Part shown: piece by piece, positions 37,192 through 45,075 of the stretch
Layout: every line of letters begins with the position of its first letter
How positions within the stretch are numbered: position 1 is the first letter of the stretch
Source of the DNA: Tsukamurella pulmonis
GTDB taxonomy: Bacteria > Actinomycetota > Actinomycetes > Mycobacteriales > Mycobacteriaceae
Direction: 5' to 3'
Length of the DNA: 64,000 bases
NCBI RefSeq assembly: GCF_900103175.1
Contig: NZ_FNLF01000002.1
Span: 3,734,136-3,798,135, forward strand
Position numbers and translations under genes: made by a program
The notes under the pieces: generated by a model
Databases searched by the model: none
Seen by the model: only the letters and a program-made list of their open reading frames with translations
Told to the model about the DNA's origin: nothing

Positions 37192-37824
37192 ATGAGCGAG
37201 AACACTGACCCCCTCCCCGACTGGGCACCGCTCGTCCACGGACTGCGCACCCGGTTCCGCACCCGCGACTTCGCCGCCGGGCTCGAGCTGGTCACGGCCT
37301 TCGCCGCCGAGGCGGAGGCGGCGAACCACCACCCCGATCTCACGCTCCGGTACGGCACCGTCGACGTGCTGCTCTACAGTCACGACGCCGGCGGCGTCAC
37401 GGACCGCGACCGGCGGCTCGCCGCGCGGTTCTCCGAGATCGCCCGCGAGCGGGAGGTCAGCGCGAACCCCGGTGAGTCGTCGGTGGTCGAGCTCGGCCTG
37501 GACACCGCGGATGCGGCGCGGATCGCCCCCTTCTGGTCGGCGGTGCTGGGGGCCGAGATCCAGGAGGACGACGGCGATCTCGAGATCCGCGCGCACGGTG
37601 CCGACGCGATCCTGTGGTTCCAGCACACCGAGCCGCATGAGACGCCCCGACAGCGCTTCCACCTCGACGTCTGGGTCGATCCGCGCGAGGCGCGGGGCCG
37701 CATCGAGGCCGCGGTGGCCGCAGGTGGCCGGCTCGTCTCCGCCGAGCACGCGCCCAGTTTCTGGGTGCTCGCGGACCCCGACGGCAATCACGCGTGCATC
37801 TGCACCGCGACCGGGCGGTCCTGA
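37192..37824 (+). CDS. Pterin-4a-carbinolamine dehydratase-like / glyoxalase fusion
   Basis: This is a 210-residue two-domain protein. Residues about 10-95 resemble pterin carbinolamine dehydratase (FAAGLELVTAFAAEAEAANHHPDLTLRYGTVDVLLYSHDAGGVTDRD, with the HHPD motif). Residues about 100-207 form a VOC/glyoxalase-like domain (VVELGLDTADAARIAPFWSAVLGAEI and FWVLADPDGNHACIC). No phenylalanine hydroxylase is in the window, so a role in pterin recycling is not supported by context. The ATG follows GGAG at close spacing. Divergent from the HNH gene. Confidence 0.85.
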   Translation: MSENTDPLPDWAPLVHGLRTRFRTRDFAAGLELVTAFAAEAEAANHHPDLTLRYGTVDVLLYSHDAGGVTDRDRRLAARFSEIAREREVSANPGESSVVELGLDTADAARIAPFWSAVLGAEIQEDDGDLEIRAHGADAILWFQHTEPHETPRQRFHLDVWVDPREARGRIEAAVAAGGRLVSAEHAPSFWVLADPDGNHACICTATGRS

Positions 37825-37878
37825 GGCCCGCCCGCACGACGGCACCCCCGCCTGCGCGCGAGAAGAGAGGGCGCCGGG

Positions 37879-38334
37879 TCAGGCCCCGTCGGACCAGGCC
37901 CAGGTGACGGTGCGGACGTCGGTCCCCTCGGCGCGGCGCAGCCGCACCATCAGGTGCCTGTCGGTCAGGCGCTCGGCCACGCCCTCGCCCCACTCCACGA
38001 CCACGACGCAGTCCTCCAGATCGGTGTCGAGATCGAGCGCGTCGAGCTCGTCGAGACCACCGAGCCGGTAGGCGTCCACGTGCACCAGCCCCGCGCCGCC
38101 CGGCGTCCCGGCGCGGTGCTCGCGCGCGATGATGAACGTGGGCGAGGAGACCCGCCCCGTCACGCCGAGTCCCGCCGCGATGCCGCGGGTCAGCGCGGTC
38201 TTCCCCGCCCCGAGCGGACCGTCGAGGATCACCAGATCGCCGGCCCGTAACTGCGCGGCGAGCTCGCGGCCCAGCGCCTCGGTGTCCTCGACCTCGGGCA
38301 GCACCCGCTCTCCGCCCGGCAGCGCGGCGCTCAC
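37879..38334 (-). CDS. tsaE: t6A biosynthesis ATPase TsaE
   Basis: This 151-residue P-loop ATPase drives turnover of the TsaBDE complex. Walker A GPLGAGKT (39-46) and the Walker B-like VVVEWGEG are present, with SSPTFIIAREH between. Complete length. The GTG start overlaps the preceding hydrolase stop (GTGA), so it is the last gene of nnr-alr-hydrolase-tsaE. Its usual continuation tsaB is separated here by five inserted genes. Confidence 0.96.
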   Translation of the reverse strand: MSAALPGGERVLPEVEDTEALGRELAAQLRAGDLVILDGPLGAGKTALTRGIAAGLGVTGRVSSPTFIIAREHRAGTPGGAGLVHVDAYRLGGLDELDALDLDTDLEDCVVVVEWGEGVAERLTDRHLMVRLRRAEGTDVRTVTWAWSDGA

Positions 38335-39404
38335 GCGGGCACCGCCCGCGCCACCAGATCGGCGATCGCCCGCGCCACCCGCGGCGCCGATTCCAGGATG
38401 AGCATGTGGCCCGTCTCGGTGAGCACGATCAGCTCCGAGTCCAGCTCCTGCGCGAGCGCTTTGGACTTGCGCAGCGGCGTCATCCAGTCGTGGTCGCCGC
38501 AGACCACGGAGGTCGCGATGCGGCGCAGCACCGGCAGAGCGGCGCGCTCGTCGTAGTCCTCGAGCGCCGGCATGAACCCCGCGTACGTGCCGAGCGGTGC
38601 GGACAGGCTCATGGTCGAGGAGAAGTCGGTCATCGTCGCGCTGCGATCACCCGGAGCGTAGGCACCGGCGGTGACGAACGGCGTCGCGAGCGGCCTGATC
38701 GCATCACGGCCCCGGCCCACGACCGAGGGCAGGAAGCGGATCGCGGCGCGGACCACGTCGAGAACCGGATTACGCAGCGCGGCAGCCAGTCCCACGTCGG
38801 TGAGCGCGTGCGAGGCCGTGCCCAGCAGCGACGCGCCCACGACGCGCGGCCCGATCAGCTCGGGGAACCCGGTCGCGAGCGCGCAGATCGCCATCCCGCC
38901 CATCGAGTGGCCGACCAGCACGACGGGCCCTTCGGGGACGAGGGTCCGGATGACGGTGGCGATGTCGTCGCCCAGCAGGCCGACGGTGCTCTGTTCGGGC
39001 GTGCACGCGCCGGAGTCGCCGTGCCCGCGGCAGTCGGGGAACACCATGCGCACGTCGTCGCCCCACCGCGCCTGCAGAGCGTTGCGCACCAGGACCCACG
39101 ATCCCGTGCGCAGCGTGAACCCGTGGACGAACAGCACCGTCATCGGGGCGGAGCGGGGGCCGACTTCGCGGACGTGCAGCGGCACTCCGTCGGAGCTCAT
39201 GACGATCGATTCGCGGTCGGCGCGGAAGACCAGATCATCGGGCGCGACGGGGTCGTCACCCGCGCCGCGCACGCCCAGAGCCCGTGCTGCAGCGGCGATC
39301 CCGGTCAGCGCCGCGACGGCGACACCGGTGCCCAGGCCCGCGAGCAGCGCGGGACCGGGCATGCGCTCGGGAATGTGGATGCGGCCACGGCTCTCGTCGT
39401 TCAC
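38331..39404 (-). CDS. Membrane-associated alpha/beta hydrolase between alr and tsaE
   Basis: This is a 357-residue serine hydrolase. A short hydrophobic helix (about 15-40, ALLAGLGTGVAVAALTGIAAA) may anchor it. The hydrolase core has VLFVHGFTLRTGSW, the nucleophile elbow GHSMGGM, an acid in VVCGDHDWMTP and the His in TETGHMLILE. The GTG start overlaps the alr stop, and the stop overlaps the tsaE start, so the three are tightly coupled. An esterase/lipase acting near the membrane is likely; substrate unknown. Confidence 0.9.
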   Translation of the reverse strand: MNDESRGRIHIPERMPGPALLAGLGTGVAVAALTGIAAAARALGVRGAGDDPVAPDDLVFRADRESIVMSSDGVPLHVREVGPRSAPMTVLFVHGFTLRTGSWVLVRNALQARWGDDVRMVFPDCRGHGDSGACTPEQSTVGLLGDDIATVIRTLVPEGPVVLVGHSMGGMAICALATGFPELIGPRVVGASLLGTASHALTDVGLAAALRNPVLDVVRAAIRFLPSVVGRGRDAIRPLATPFVTAGAYAPGDRSATMTDFSSTMSLSAPLGTYAGFMPALEDYDERAALPVLRRIATSVVCGDHDWMTPLRKSKALAQELDSELIVLTETGHMLILESAPRVARAIADLVARAVPA

Positions 39405-40540
39405 GGCTCCCCCGTGTACGTCCGCACCGAGCGCCCGCGCACTCCGGTGAGGACCTCGTAGTCGATGGTGTCGAGCATCTGCGCCCAATCGGACGCGCGG
39501 TCCGCGGCGGGCGCGTCGCCGAAGAGCACGGCGGTGTCGCCCTCCGCGACACCGCCACCGTCGGGCCCGAGATCGATCACGCTCTGGTCCATGCAGACCC
39601 GGCCGACCTGCGGGAAGCGGCGGCCGCCGATCGCCACCTCGAAACGACCGCTGAGCGGTCGCCACACGCCGTCGGCGTAGCCCGCGGGGATCAGTCCCAC
39701 CACGGTGTCGCGGGGCGCGATCCAGCTGTGCCCGTAGCTGACCCCGTCGCCCGCGCGGATCCGCTTGATCAGGATCACCGGCGCGGCGAAGGTCATCACC
39801 TGCCGGAGTCCGAAGTCCCTGCCGGGCACCGGGATTCCGCCGTAGAGCGCGATGCCGGGACGGACCAGGTCGAAATGCAGGTCCGGCCGGGTGAGGGCCG
39901 CGGCCGAGTTCGCGGCGTGCACGAGGGTGGGCGCCAGGCCGTGCGCGCGGGCATCGGCGACGGTGGCGGCGAGTGCATCGCGCTGCACGTCGAGGAACGG
40001 GTGCTCCGGTTCGTCACCGTGCGCGAGGTGGGTGAAGACGCCCTGCAGGTGGACGTGGCCGGCGCGCTCGGCGGCGACGAGGGCATCGCGGACCTCGACC
40101 CACTCGGCGGCGGAGACGCCGTTGCGGCTGAGTCCGGTATCGACCTTGACGTGCACGACGGCGGGCCGGCCTACGTCCCGCGCCGCGGCCACGACATCGG
40201 CGAGCTGGCGCGGCGAGCTCACGCCCAGTCGCACGTCGGCGTCGATGGCCCGCTCGTACCCGCTCGTGCTGAGCCAGCTCAGCAGCGGGACGGTGACGCC
40301 GCCCTCGCGGAGAGCCACGGCCTCGTCGACGGTGGTCACGCCGATCTCGGTGGCGCCGCCGGCGAGCACCGCGCCGGCGACGGGCAGCGCGCCGTGGCCG
40401 TAGGCGTCGGCCTTGAGCACCGCCATCGTCGCGGCGCTCGGCGCGTGCTCGGCGACGATCCGCGTGTTGTGCGCGACCGCGCCCAGGTCGATCTGCGCGG
40501 TGAGGTGCTCCAGGCCGGACGCGGGAATCGATGTCTTCAT
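39401..40540 (-). CDS. alr: Alanine racemase
   Basis: This PLP enzyme interconverts L- and D-alanine for peptidoglycan synthesis. The 379 residues carry the PLP lysine Lys43 in AVLKADAYGHG, the GLSRNGV strand, RPGIALYGG, and the second-base tyrosine in GVSYGHSW. The C-terminal beta domain includes GRVCMDQSVIDLG. Full length. It lies 13 bp downstream of nnr on the same strand and is coupled to the hydrolase after it. TAGGCT lies 10 bases before the ATG, so an internal promoter is possible. Confidence 0.97.
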   Translation of the reverse strand: MKTSIPASGLEHLTAQIDLGAVAHNTRIVAEHAPSAATMAVLKADAYGHGALPVAGAVLAGGATEIGVTTVDEAVALREGGVTVPLLSWLSTSGYERAIDADVRLGVSSPRQLADVVAAARDVGRPAVVHVKVDTGLSRNGVSAAEWVEVRDALVAAERAGHVHLQGVFTHLAHGDEPEHPFLDVQRDALAATVADARAHGLAPTLVHAANSAAALTRPDLHFDLVRPGIALYGGIPVPGRDFGLRQVMTFAAPVILIKRIRAGDGVSYGHSWIAPRDTVVGLIPAGYADGVWRPLSGRFEVAIGGRRFPQVGRVCMDQSVIDLGPDGGGVAEGDTAVLFGDAPAADRASDWAQMLDTIDYEVLTGVRGRSVRTYTGEP

Positions 40541-40553
40541 GGCGCTGCTCAGC

Positions 40554-41960
40554 CTAGCCGCGCAGCACGTCGCGCAGGACGCCCGGCACCGCGGCGCTGA
40601 TCGCCGCAGCGTGCGTCGGGGCGCCGTCGGCGGCGCGGGCCGCGGCCAGGCCGTGCACCCGCGCGGCGCAGGCGGCGGCGTCGAGCGGCGCGAGTCCCGA
40701 GGCGAGCAGCTTGCCGATCAGGCCGGTGAGCACGTCGCCGGAGCCGGGCGTCGCGGCCCACGACGAGCCGGCCGTATCGGCCACGGCGGCGCCGTCGGGC
40801 GTGGCGATCACGGTGACGTGCCCCTTGAGCAGCACCGTCGCATCGAACTCGCGCGCCGCCTCGCGGGCGGCGGCGACCCGGTCGTTGCCCACCGGGCCGA
40901 CCAGCCGGGCGAACTCACCGGCGTGCGGAGTGAGCACCGCCGGGGCGGTGCGGCCGGCCAGCAACCCCGGGTGCTCGGCGAGCAGCGTGAGCGCGTCCGC
41001 GTCGAGCACCGTCGGGAGGTCCTGGTCGAGCACCTGGGCCAGACGGTCCGCGGCGGCACCGTCGGTCCCCATCCCCGGGCCCGCGGCCCAGGCCTGCACC
41101 CGCCCGGCACCGGCGACGTCGTCGCTCGCGACGGCCTCCGGCCGGGCGGCGAGCACCGCCTCACGGGCGGAACCGGCGTAGCGGACCATCCCGGACGTCG
41201 CGCGGATCGCCGCGCCGGTGGCCAGCACCGCGGCCCCCGGGTACGCGTCGCTCCCGGCGACGACGCCGAGTACGCCGAGGCTGTACTTGTCGTCGGCGGG
41301 GCCGGGGACGGGCCAGAGAGCGGCGACGTCGGCGTCGTCGTAGGCGCGCAGTTCGCCCGGTCCGGGTGCGAGCCCGATGTCGACGAGCTCCACCCGGCCG
41401 CAGTGAGCGGGCGCGAGCGCGTGCACGGGCTTGAGCACGCCGAAGGCGACGGTGACCGCGGCGGAGACGGCCGGGCCGTGCACGACGCCGGTGCGCACGT
41501 CGACGCCGGACGGGGTGTCGGCGGCGACGATCGGCGCGGTGATCGTCGCGACGAGGTCCGCGGCTCCGGGGCGGAGCGCCCCGCGGGCGCTGATCCCGAC
41601 GATGCCGTCGATCACCAGGTCGGGACGGGACGGCGCGACGACCACCCGGCCGCCCGCGCGGCGCAGGGCCCGTAGCCCGGCGGGATGCGCGCGGTCGGCG
41701 GCGAGCAGGACAGCCTCGACGGCGACGCCCCGACGACGCAGGTAGGCCCCCGCGAACAGCGCATCGCCGCCGTTGTCGCCGGAGCCGACGAGCAGGGTCA
41801 CGCGGCGCCCGGCCGTGCCGCCCGTGCGGGCGACGAGCTCCTGCGCACAGACCCGCGCCAGGCCGTACGCGGCGCGACGCATGAGCGCACCGTCGGGCAG
41901 GGAGGCGAGGAGGGGAGCCTCCGCCGCACGCACGGAGTCGGGATGGTGATAGTGCCGCAC
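40554..41960 (-). CDS. nnr: Bifunctional NAD(P)HX epimerase/dehydratase
   Basis: This enzyme repairs hydrated NADH and NADPH. The 468 residues hold an N-terminal epimerase domain (VGSGDNGGDALFAGAYL; DTPSGVDVRTG) and a C-terminal ADP-dependent dehydratase domain (AGSDAYPGAAVLATGAA, VLTPHAGEFARL, and the catalytic ATPGSGDVLTGLIGKLL). The start VRHYHHPDSVRAAEAPLL matches mycobacterial homologues. GTG is 6 bases after TACCGT; a longer frame has no start signal. First gene of the nnr-alr-hydrolase-tsaE operon and divergent from a hydrolase gene. Confidence 0.95.
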   Translation of the reverse strand: MRHYHHPDSVRAAEAPLLASLPDGALMRRAAYGLARVCAQELVARTGGTAGRRVTLLVGSGDNGGDALFAGAYLRRRGVAVEAVLLAADRAHPAGLRALRRAGGRVVVAPSRPDLVIDGIVGISARGALRPGAADLVATITAPIVAADTPSGVDVRTGVVHGPAVSAAVTVAFGVLKPVHALAPAHCGRVELVDIGLAPGPGELRAYDDADVAALWPVPGPADDKYSLGVLGVVAGSDAYPGAAVLATGAAIRATSGMVRYAGSAREAVLAARPEAVASDDVAGAGRVQAWAAGPGMGTDGAAADRLAQVLDQDLPTVLDADALTLLAEHPGLLAGRTAPAVLTPHAGEFARLVGPVGNDRVAAAREAAREFDATVLLKGHVTVIATPDGAAVADTAGSSWAATPGSGDVLTGLIGKLLASGLAPLDAAACAARVHGLAAARAADGAPTHAAAISAAVPGVLRDVLRG

Positions 41961-41966
41961 GCCGCC

Positions 41967-41972
41967 ACGGTA
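41967..41972 (-). promoter_or_regulatory. -10 element for leaderless nnr operon
   Basis: TACCGT on the minus strand, 6 bases before GTG. The divergent hydrolase -10 (TAACGT, 41985-41990) is only 12 bp away, so the two promoters are back to back. Confidence 0.55.
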
Positions 41973-41984
41973 CGGCAGATCGGC

Positions 41985-41990
41985 TAACGT
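41985..41990 (+). promoter_or_regulatory. -10 element for leaderless dienelactone-hydrolase-like gene
   Basis: TAACGT, 7 bases before GTG at 41998; it favours this start over the GTG 9 bases earlier, which overlaps the element. Confidence 0.45.
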
Positions 41991-41997
41991 GAGCGGC

Positions 41998-42843
41998 GTG
42001 ACGGATGCGAACAAGCTGGTGAAGCAGTTGCAGCGCCGCGGGCCGCACCGCGTGCTCAAGGGCGACCTGGGCGTCGCGGGTCTGCCCGGCGTGATCTACA
42101 CGCCCGAGAACGGGTCGAACCTGCCTGCGGTGGCGTTCGCGCACGACTGGCTCACCCCGCCCAAGCGCTACGCCAAGACGCTGCAGCACCTCGCCTCGTG
42201 GGGCCTGGTGGTCGCGGCCCCGGACACCGAGGGCGGCGTGCTCGGCTCGGACGGACGTCTCGCGATCGACCTGGGCACCGCGCTCGACGTGATCACCGAG
42301 GTCCGCCTCGGCGACGGCGACATCACCGTCAACAAGGCCAAGCGGGCCGTCGTCGGCCACGGCTGGGGCACCGGCGCGGCACTCATCGCCGCCGCCGCGG
42401 ACACGCGCATCGAATGGCTCTCGGCCCTCTTCCCCGCGCCCACGTCGCCGCAGGCCGAGAAGGCCGCGACCGAGACGCACGCGAACGCGCAGATCCTCGG
42501 CGCACCGGGCGACGAGCACTCGATGTCCTCCAACGCCGGTGTGCTCTCGCTGCGCTACGCGGGACCGACCGAGCTGCGGATCGTTCCGGGCGCCGAGCCC
42601 GGCGGGCTCGCGGAGGGCATCTCGCTGCGCGGGGCGCTCGGCGCCGGCGGGTCCGACAAGTCGACGCAGAAGATGGTGCGCGCGCTGCTCACCGGCTACC
42701 TCCTCGGCGGGCTCGCCGAGGACAAGGACTACGCGATCTTCACCGAGGTCGGAGCCGATCTGGGCGACAGCTCCTTCGTCTGGGATCCGAACGCCGAGCC
42801 CGAGCAGCCCAGCGCACTGCAGCGCCTGCGCAGCCTGGTCTGA
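41998..42843 (+). CDS. Alpha/beta hydrolase, PET-hydrolase/dienelactone-hydrolase-like (Rv3438-like)
   Basis: This is a 281-residue soluble protein. GVIYTPENGSNLPAVAFAHDWLTPPKRYAKTLQHLASWGLVVAAPDTEGG is typical of this branch, but the nucleophile elbow reads VVGHGWGTGAAL with Gly-Trp instead of Ser. The catalytic serine therefore seems to be missing, and the protein may be a non-enzymatic relative or use another residue. The place between nnr and the T7-secretion-like pair matches Rv3438 in M. tuberculosis as I recall it. Confidence 0.82.
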   Translation: MTDANKLVKQLQRRGPHRVLKGDLGVAGLPGVIYTPENGSNLPAVAFAHDWLTPPKRYAKTLQHLASWGLVVAAPDTEGGVLGSDGRLAIDLGTALDVITEVRLGDGDITVNKAKRAVVGHGWGTGAALIAAAADTRIEWLSALFPAPTSPQAEKAATETHANAQILGAPGDEHSMSSNAGVLSLRYAGPTELRIVPGAEPGGLAEGISLRGALGAGGSDKSTQKMVRALLTGYLLGGLAEDKDYAIFTEVGADLGDSSFVWDPNAEPEQPSALQRLRSLV

Positions 42844-42868
42844 TCCTCCTCCCTCGGCTCCCGCCGCG

Positions 42869-43051
42869 TCAGTAGGCGGTGAGCCAGGACCGCTGCTCCT
42901 CGGCGCGCGGGATCACCGCGATCGGCTGGGTGATCTCCGCGGGTTCCGGCGCGACGCCCGTGACGCGCAACAACTCGTCGAACAGGTCGCGCCGCTCGGC
43001 GATCCGCACCGCGCGGGCGTGGTCCTCCGGATCGGGGTTCCTACTGCTCAT
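42869..43051 (-). CDS. 60-residue protein, third gene of the T7S-like operon
   Basis: This small, highly charged helical protein (MSSRNPDPEDHARAVRIAER followed by DLFDELLRVTGVAPEP) has no membrane segment. AGGAGGTCGAG directly before the ATG is one of the best ribosome sites in the window, so it is clearly translated. It starts 9 bp after the large secreted-protein gene and ends the operon. A chaperone or regulatory partner of the upstream pair is a reasonable guess. No family recognised. Confidence 0.75.
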   Translation of the reverse strand: MSSRNPDPEDHARAVRIAERRDLFDELLRVTGVAPEPAEITQPIAVIPRAEEQRSWLTAY

Positions 43052-43060
43052 CTCGACCTC

Positions 43061-44704
43061 CTAGGTTCCACTGACCGCGAACTCCGCACCGGTGCCCGGT
43101 GCGGCCGGCGCCTCGGGCGGGCACGGCTCTTCCGCCGGCGCCGAGCCCTGCCCGCCGCCGTTCGGGGGCTTGGACGGGGCACCCGCCGGGGCCGGGGGCA
43201 CGACGGTCGACGGTGTCGCGCCGCCGGTGTTCGAGCCCGTCGCCTCCGAGGACGACGGTGCGCCCGGGGCAGTGCCGTTCGCCGTGGTCGTCGCGGGGGT
43301 CGCGCCGCCCGCCGACGGCGTGGCGCCACCGGTCTTCGGGTCGTCCTTGGCAGCTCCGTCCTTGCCCGCTCCGTCCTTCGTCTCGCCGTTCTTGGCCGCG
43401 CCGTCCTCGGCCGTGCCCTCGAGGGGCTTACCGGTCTTCGGATCGACGGGGGTGAGCTTGCCGTCCTCGCCGACCTTGAGCGTCACCTTCTCCGTCGTGC
43501 CGTCCGGCTTCTTGGCGGTGACCTCGACGGTCTTCCCGTCGGGGCTCAGTGTCGCGGTGATCGTGCGGCCGAGCGCGTCGGTGCCCAGCACCTTCTCGCC
43601 CTTCGCGTCCTTCTCCCCGTCCTTACCGGCCGCGTCCTTGTCCGCGTCCTTGCCGTCCTTGTCCTTCTCGCCCAGGCCCATCTGCTCCGCGATCTTCGGG
43701 AGGAGCTGCGAGAGCCACGAGGAGTCCTTGCCCGTACCCGAGCTCGGTGTCGCGCTCGACGGGGTGCTCGCCGCAGGGCTGGTCGACGTGGGCGTCGTGG
43801 TCGGGCTCGTCGTGGTGGGGCTGGTGGTGGGACTCGTCGCCGTCGGACTCGTCGTCGTGGGTGTCGTGGTGGTGGGCGTCGCGGTGGACGGGGAGCCCGT
43901 CGACGGCGATCCGCCGCCGGTGCCACCGCCTCCGGTGCCGCCACCGCCGTTCCCACCGCCGCCGTTGCCGCCGCCGCCGTTCCCACCACCGCCAGTCGGA
44001 ACATCCGTGCCGGTGATCTGCTGGAAGGACGGTGCCGGGAACGCCGATGTGTCGACGCCCTTCGCCGCGGCGGGAACGGTGGCGTACGCCGCCTCGATCG
44101 CGGAGCTCGCGGTCGCGCATGCCTTGTTGAACGTGACGAGATCCTTCCCCAACTGGTTCTCGAATCGAATTCGCAGATTGTTGAGCTCGATCGCGGTCAT
44201 GACGCCGTTCGTGAGCGCCCCCAGAACCGTCATCTTGAGGCCGCTCCCCCAGCCGATGTTGAATTCCTTCGTCGAGAATTCGCTGAGGGCCGCGACCTTG
44301 GCCGCCACTGCCGCAACCACCGCGTCCGGGACCGATTCCGCCGCCGTCGCTGTGCGGTCCAGCACTTCCGCGACGCCTGCGCTGCGCGCCTGATGGGTGT
44401 TCAGCGTGGTGACGGCGGCTCGGCCAGCGCTGTCGGGCCACGAGGTCTGGACATTGGTCCGCGCCGTCGCCTGGTCGGTCACGGCCTGGCCCGCTGCTGT
44501 CGCCTGCTGCCGCAGCATGACCGCATCACCGCGGAGCGAGTCGAGGCTTATGCCCCGCTCGTTGTCGTAATTGCGGCAGACGTGATCGCGCCAGTCGGGC
44601 CACGTCCGGAACGAAATCCATTTCGCGATGTCCAGCATGTCCTTGAAGTACTGCAGACATGCCGATCCTCCGTCGAGCATCGCATCAACGGTCTTCTCCG
44701 CCAC
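43061..44704 (-). CDS. Putative type VII-secreted protein with Gly- and Thr/Pro-rich tail (Rv3439c-like)
   Basis: This is a 547-residue protein. The first 215 residues are helical without a signal peptide (YFKDMLDIAKWISFRTWPDW, LRQQATAAGQAVTDQATARTNV), like the WXG100/EspB-type helical bundles. Then come GGGGN repeats (about 240-265), a Thr/Ser/Pro stretch (to about 320), an Asp/Lys-rich segment, a beta-like part (VLGTDALGRTITATLSPDG, VEVTAKKPDGTTEKVTLKVGEDG) and a Pro/Ala tail. GTG lies 3 bp after the stop of the small partner gene. Export through an ESX system is inferred from the layout and from the partner. No clear Y-x3-D/E secretion tag was found. Confidence 0.72.
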   Translation of the reverse strand: MAEKTVDAMLDGGSACLQYFKDMLDIAKWISFRTWPDWRDHVCRNYDNERGISLDSLRGDAVMLRQQATAAGQAVTDQATARTNVQTSWPDSAGRAAVTTLNTHQARSAGVAEVLDRTATAAESVPDAVVAAVAAKVAALSEFSTKEFNIGWGSGLKMTVLGALTNGVMTAIELNNLRIRFENQLGKDLVTFNKACATASSAIEAAYATVPAAAKGVDTSAFPAPSFQQITGTDVPTGGGGNGGGGNGGGGNGGGGTGGGGTGGGSPSTGSPSTATPTTTTPTTTSPTATSPTTSPTTTSPTTTPTSTSPAASTPSSATPSSGTGKDSSWLSQLLPKIAEQMGLGEKDKDGKDADKDAAGKDGEKDAKGEKVLGTDALGRTITATLSPDGKTVEVTAKKPDGTTEKVTLKVGEDGKLTPVDPKTGKPLEGTAEDGAAKNGETKDGAGKDGAAKDDPKTGGATPSAGGATPATTTANGTAPGAPSSSEATGSNTGGATPSTVVPPAPAGAPSKPPNGGGQGSAPAEEPCPPEAPAAPGTGAEFAVSGT

Positions 44705-44707
44705 GGA

Positions 44708-45004
44708 TCACGCTCCGTTGACAGTGTCGGCACCGTTGTCGTCAGTGGTGACGTGGGCGCTCGCCGAACCCGTGAGTCCGGTCCCACATGCACGCGAACC
44801 CACTTGCCACGCGTCGACACCCTTCGCGAGACTCTCCATCGTGGAGGCGTAGGCGGCCCCGTGCGACTGGTACTTCCGCCCGAAGTCACTGGCCTCCGCT
44901 GTGAATCCGCGAACCCGGCTCGCGACGGTGCCGAGGTTGTCCGCCACCGTGGAGTAGTTGCCGCCGGCCTTGGCGACCGCGGCCGTGTCGATCTTCGTGC
45001 CCAT
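44708..45004 (-). CDS. EspC-like small type VII secretion target (Rv3440c-like)
   Basis: This 98-residue helical-hairpin protein (KIDTAAVAKAGGNYSTVADN and VRGFTAEASDFGRKYQSH, then AAYASTMESLAKGVDAWQVG) has the size and amphipathic pattern of the DUF2580/EspC group. It carries WQ rather than the canonical WxG turn. GGGGGATC precedes the ATG. First gene of a three-gene operon with the large Gly/Thr-rich protein and the 60-residue protein. No ESX machinery gene lies nearby, so any secretion must use a system encoded elsewhere. Confidence 0.7.
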   Translation of the reverse strand: MGTKIDTAAVAKAGGNYSTVADNLGTVASRVRGFTAEASDFGRKYQSHGAAYASTMESLAKGVDAWQVGSRACGTGLTGSASAHVTTDDNGADTVNGA

Positions 45005-45075
45005 GGCGATCCCCCATCGCTCGAGTCCCCTTACTCATTGGACGCACGAGCGATCGGATCGGTTCCGAGAGATTC

